From contig NZ_JADQDO010000004.1 of assembly GCF_015694465.1 (NCBI RefSeq), forward strand, positions 124,001-188,000: a stretch of DNA of 64,000 nt, read 5' to 3'. The DNA comes from Microvirga alba (GTDB lineage Bacteria; Pseudomonadota; Alphaproteobacteria; Rhizobiales; Beijerinckiaceae). A program made the translations under genes and the position numbers. This document shows positions 62,355 through 64,000 of this stretch, one piece after another. Positions within the stretch are counted from its first letter, which is position 1. Each line of letters begins with the position of its first letter. The notes below the pieces were generated by a model. The model worked only from the letters and a program-made list of their open reading frames with translations. It was not told the origin of the DNA and did not search any database.

Positions 62355-62418
62355 ACTCAATTCGTTGACGCCGGCGCCTAATCTTGTCAATAGAATTTCA
62401 ATAACAACACAATTGAGT
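62355..62418. promoter_or_regulatory. Divergent promoter region with widely spaced inverted repeat (LysR/GST)
   Basis: ACTCAATT (62355-62362) and AATTGAGT (62411-62418) are perfect 8-base inverted copies 48 bases apart between the divergent GST and LysR genes. LysR regulators often bind two sites around such a region. TTGACG at 62365 and TTGACA (minus strand, 62386-62391) are possible -35 elements for LysR and GST respectively; their -10 boxes are poor. Confidence 0.4.
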
Positions 62419-62438
62419 TTTCGTCGAGGGAGATCGCC

Positions 62439-63347
62439 ATGACTACACGTTTGCCGCCCTTAAATGCTTTACGCGCGCTTGAAGCGGCGGGGCGTTATGT
62501 GAGTTTCACTCGCGCGGCCGACGAGCTGCACGTCACACCTGGCGCGATCAGCCGGCAGATTCGTGGGCTCGAGGACATACTCGGCTTCTCCCTGTTCGAA
62601 CGCCACCACCGCGAGGTGAAGTTGACAGCCGAAAGCCAAGTCTATGTGGAGGCGCTGACAGATGCGTTTAACCAGATGGAACGGGCGACCCGCCGCCTCG
62701 TCGACTCGCGCAAGCAAAATTACCTCCACATCCACACGGCGATCACCTTCACCATGAGATGGCTCGTTCCGAAGCTTGTCGCCTTCCACGCGCTCTATCC
62801 CAAGCGCGAAATCAGGATGTCGACGATGATGCCGGGAGCTGCGGATCTCAGCGCGCTGCCGACCGACGTTTCGATCCAGATCCGTAGCCCGGAGATTGTG
62901 GCGGCCGCCGCGCCGGCACTGATTGCGCACCCGCTTATGGACATTGATCTCGTTCCTGTCTGCAGTCCTCAACTGATGGCCGAATGCGAACTCGGCCGCG
63001 CCCCCTCGCGCTGGCAGACGGTGACGCGGCTAATTTCATCGGCACGCCCGAACGACTGGCAGACTTGGGTTGCTGCTTCCGGGGTCGATATCGACCCACA
63101 GATCGGAATGCGCGTCGAGAGTTCGAGCCTCGCCTACCAGGCGGCAATTGAGGGAATCGGCGTGGCACTCGCAATGAAGCGGCTGGTGCAGGAAGATCTC
63201 AAAGCAGGCCGCCTCGTAATTGCGCACCCGCTTATCTATCCGACCGGCACGTCCTTTTATCTCCTCTATTCTCAGGCTGCCTCGCAGATGCCGCAGGTCA
63301 AAGAATTTCGCGATTGGGTCGTCCAAGAAGCGAAGGACAAGGACTAA
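62439..63347 (+). CDS. LysR-family transcriptional regulator (GcvA-like)
   Basis: The 302-residue regulator has an N-terminal winged helix (PPLNALRALEAAGRYVSFTR, then HVTPGAISRQIRGLEDILG as recognition helix) typical of the GcvA/AmpR subgroup, and a C-terminal effector domain (about 92-300). AGGGAGA precedes ATG 62439. It is divergent from the GST gene and so probably controls the minus-strand operon; the effector is likely a pathway intermediate. Confidence 0.9.
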   Translation: MTTRLPPLNALRALEAAGRYVSFTRAADELHVTPGAISRQIRGLEDILGFSLFERHHREVKLTAESQVYVEALTDAFNQMERATRRLVDSRKQNYLHIHTAITFTMRWLVPKLVAFHALYPKREIRMSTMMPGAADLSALPTDVSIQIRSPEIVAAAAPALIAHPLMDIDLVPVCSPQLMAECELGRAPSRWQTVTRLISSARPNDWQTWVAASGVDIDPQIGMRVESSSLAYQAAIEGIGVALAMKRLVQEDLKAGRLVIAHPLIYPTGTSFYLLYSQAASQMPQVKEFRDWVVQEAKDKD

Positions 63348-63535
63348 AGCGCAATGTCTTCGCGTCCGTCGTGAGCCTACTTCAACGAAGGCCCCAATAT
63401 CCTCGTTTGACCCCTCCATCCCTCTCCCGCAATCGTCAGGCGTATTCTGCGACATCCAGCTATCCGGTTGGGTCGCAGTCGAGATGGGTGATTGCAGATG
63501 GCGCCACGAGACCATGACCGACTGCGGGCGGACCG

Positions 63536-64000
63536 ATGACACCGGGCAGGAAACCTTTGTCCGGTGTCACGCTCGTCGAGACGACCGCTACGGATGCGCC
63601 CGAGGCGCTCGTCCATGCCGCAGGGCTGTGCGGTCGGATGGCGGCCGATCTCGGTGCGCGCGTTATACGCATTGAAGATCCAGGGTCAAAGCCGTCTTCA
63701 GCTGACCTCTTCTTGCACACAGGCAAGGAACGTCTGTCGACGCAGCCGCGCAACAGAGCGGCTCTCATCGCGGACTTCGCGAAAGAGGCCGATGCGTTAA
63801 TTGTTGATCCCGCAAGCTTCGCGGCAATGCCGGAGCAATCGTGTAGCGCAATCGCCGTCATCCTCGCCATGTCTCGCGATGCTCCGGAACGCGGAAGCGA
63901 ATTCACCGTCGAGGCACGGTCCGGCCTTCTCGATCTCGTAGGTGATCCAACGCGTGAACCATTGCGATTAGGAGGACATCAGATTGGATATTCCGGCGGC
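63536..64000 (+). CDS. CaiB/BaiF-type CoA-transferase (family III), N-terminal part, truncated by window edge
   Basis: From ATG 63536 the frame runs open to the window end (155 codons). It reads KPLSGVTLVETTATD, then MAADLGARVIRIEDPGSKPS, and at the end RLGGHQIGYSGG, motifs of the family III CoA-transferase N-terminal domain, which moves CoA between carboxylic acids through an aspartyl intermediate (Asp beyond the window). The middle part is less typical. It lies about 190 bases after the LysR gene, same direction. Its acyl-CoA product could feed the enoyl-CoA hydratase at 60006. Confidence 0.8.
   Translation, partial: MTPGRKPLSGVTLVETTATDAPEALVHAAGLCGRMAADLGARVIRIEDPGSKPSSADLFLHTGKERLSTQPRNRAALIADFAKEADALIVDPASFAAMPEQSCSAIAVILAMSRDAPERGSEFTVEARSGLLDLVGDPTREPLRLGGHQIGYSGG

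Overview
The window looks like a chromosomal segment of an alphaproteobacterium of the order Hyphomicrobiales (Rhizobiales), perhaps Boseaceae, Chelatococcaceae or Beijerinckiaceae. The evidence is the high GC content, the gene orders LppC-like/rsmI/yraN/gshB and hemW/rdgB/rph/hrcA, small DUF1127 and DUF2852 proteins, a bigR-type persulfide operon, and several palindromic intergenic repeats of the kind common in this order. Species cannot be fixed by eye.

Region 1 (1-33.3 kb) is core-like. It begins inside an ABC-transporter ATPase gene followed by an OsmC-family gene. Next come cell-envelope and housekeeping genes (LppC-like lipoprotein, rsmI, yraN, gshB, hemW, rdgB, rph, hrcA, dps, lepA) interspersed with regulators. 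From 15.6 to 20.8 kb lies a stress block: an arsenic operon (arsR, LMW-phosphatase-type arsC, acr3), a persulfide/sulfite operon (bigR, blh, rhodanese-DUF2892, TauE/SafE exporter), and a second glutaredoxin-type arsC downstream of an HWE histidine kinase and a secreted protein. Then follow a lytic transglycosylase, an orphan TRAP binding protein, a RecD-like helicase with an EamA permease, a histone-H1-like Lys/Ala repeat protein, a PRC-barrel protein, a degenerate SDR, mepA, a YqhA-like protein, msrA and tRNA-Ser(GGA).

Region 2 (33.3-64 kb) starts at the tRNA-Ser gene. About 1.4 kb of apparently decayed DNA follows the tRNA, and then comes an accessory, catabolic region with looser intergenic spacing. 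Its first module is a peptide-type ABC transporter (two permeases, two ATPases, binding protein) flanked by two M19 dipeptidase-family proteins, an N-terminal-nucleophile C45 acyltransferase/amidase and a MocR-like regulator. Both M19 proteins lack the residues of one metal site, and the regulator lacks its PLP lysine. This is the best candidate here for an undescribed system: uptake plus processing of an unusual amide or peptide.

The second module (45.8-50.9 kb, minus strand) holds an LhgO-like oxidoreductase, an MBL hydrolase, an orphan solute-binding protein, an amidohydrolase and an FMN reductase. The third module (51.2-64 kb) has a ThDP enzyme and an aldehyde dehydrogenase on the plus strand, converging on a long minus-strand operon: GST, alpha/beta hydrolase, enoyl-CoA hydratase, Fe3+/phosphonate-type ABC transporter (three genes), oxaloacetate-decarboxylase-like lyase and FAH-family hydrolase. 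A LysR regulator is divergent from that operon, and a CaiB-type CoA-transferase runs off the window end. The binding proteins of modules two and three are close paralogues, so the two modules may serve related substrates.

Decayed material includes an internally deleted diacylglycerol-kinase-family gene, a duplicated hrcA tail, an SDR without its catalytic motif and a possible TrbH-like conjugation-gene fragment. No CRISPR array, rRNA or intact insertion sequence was seen.
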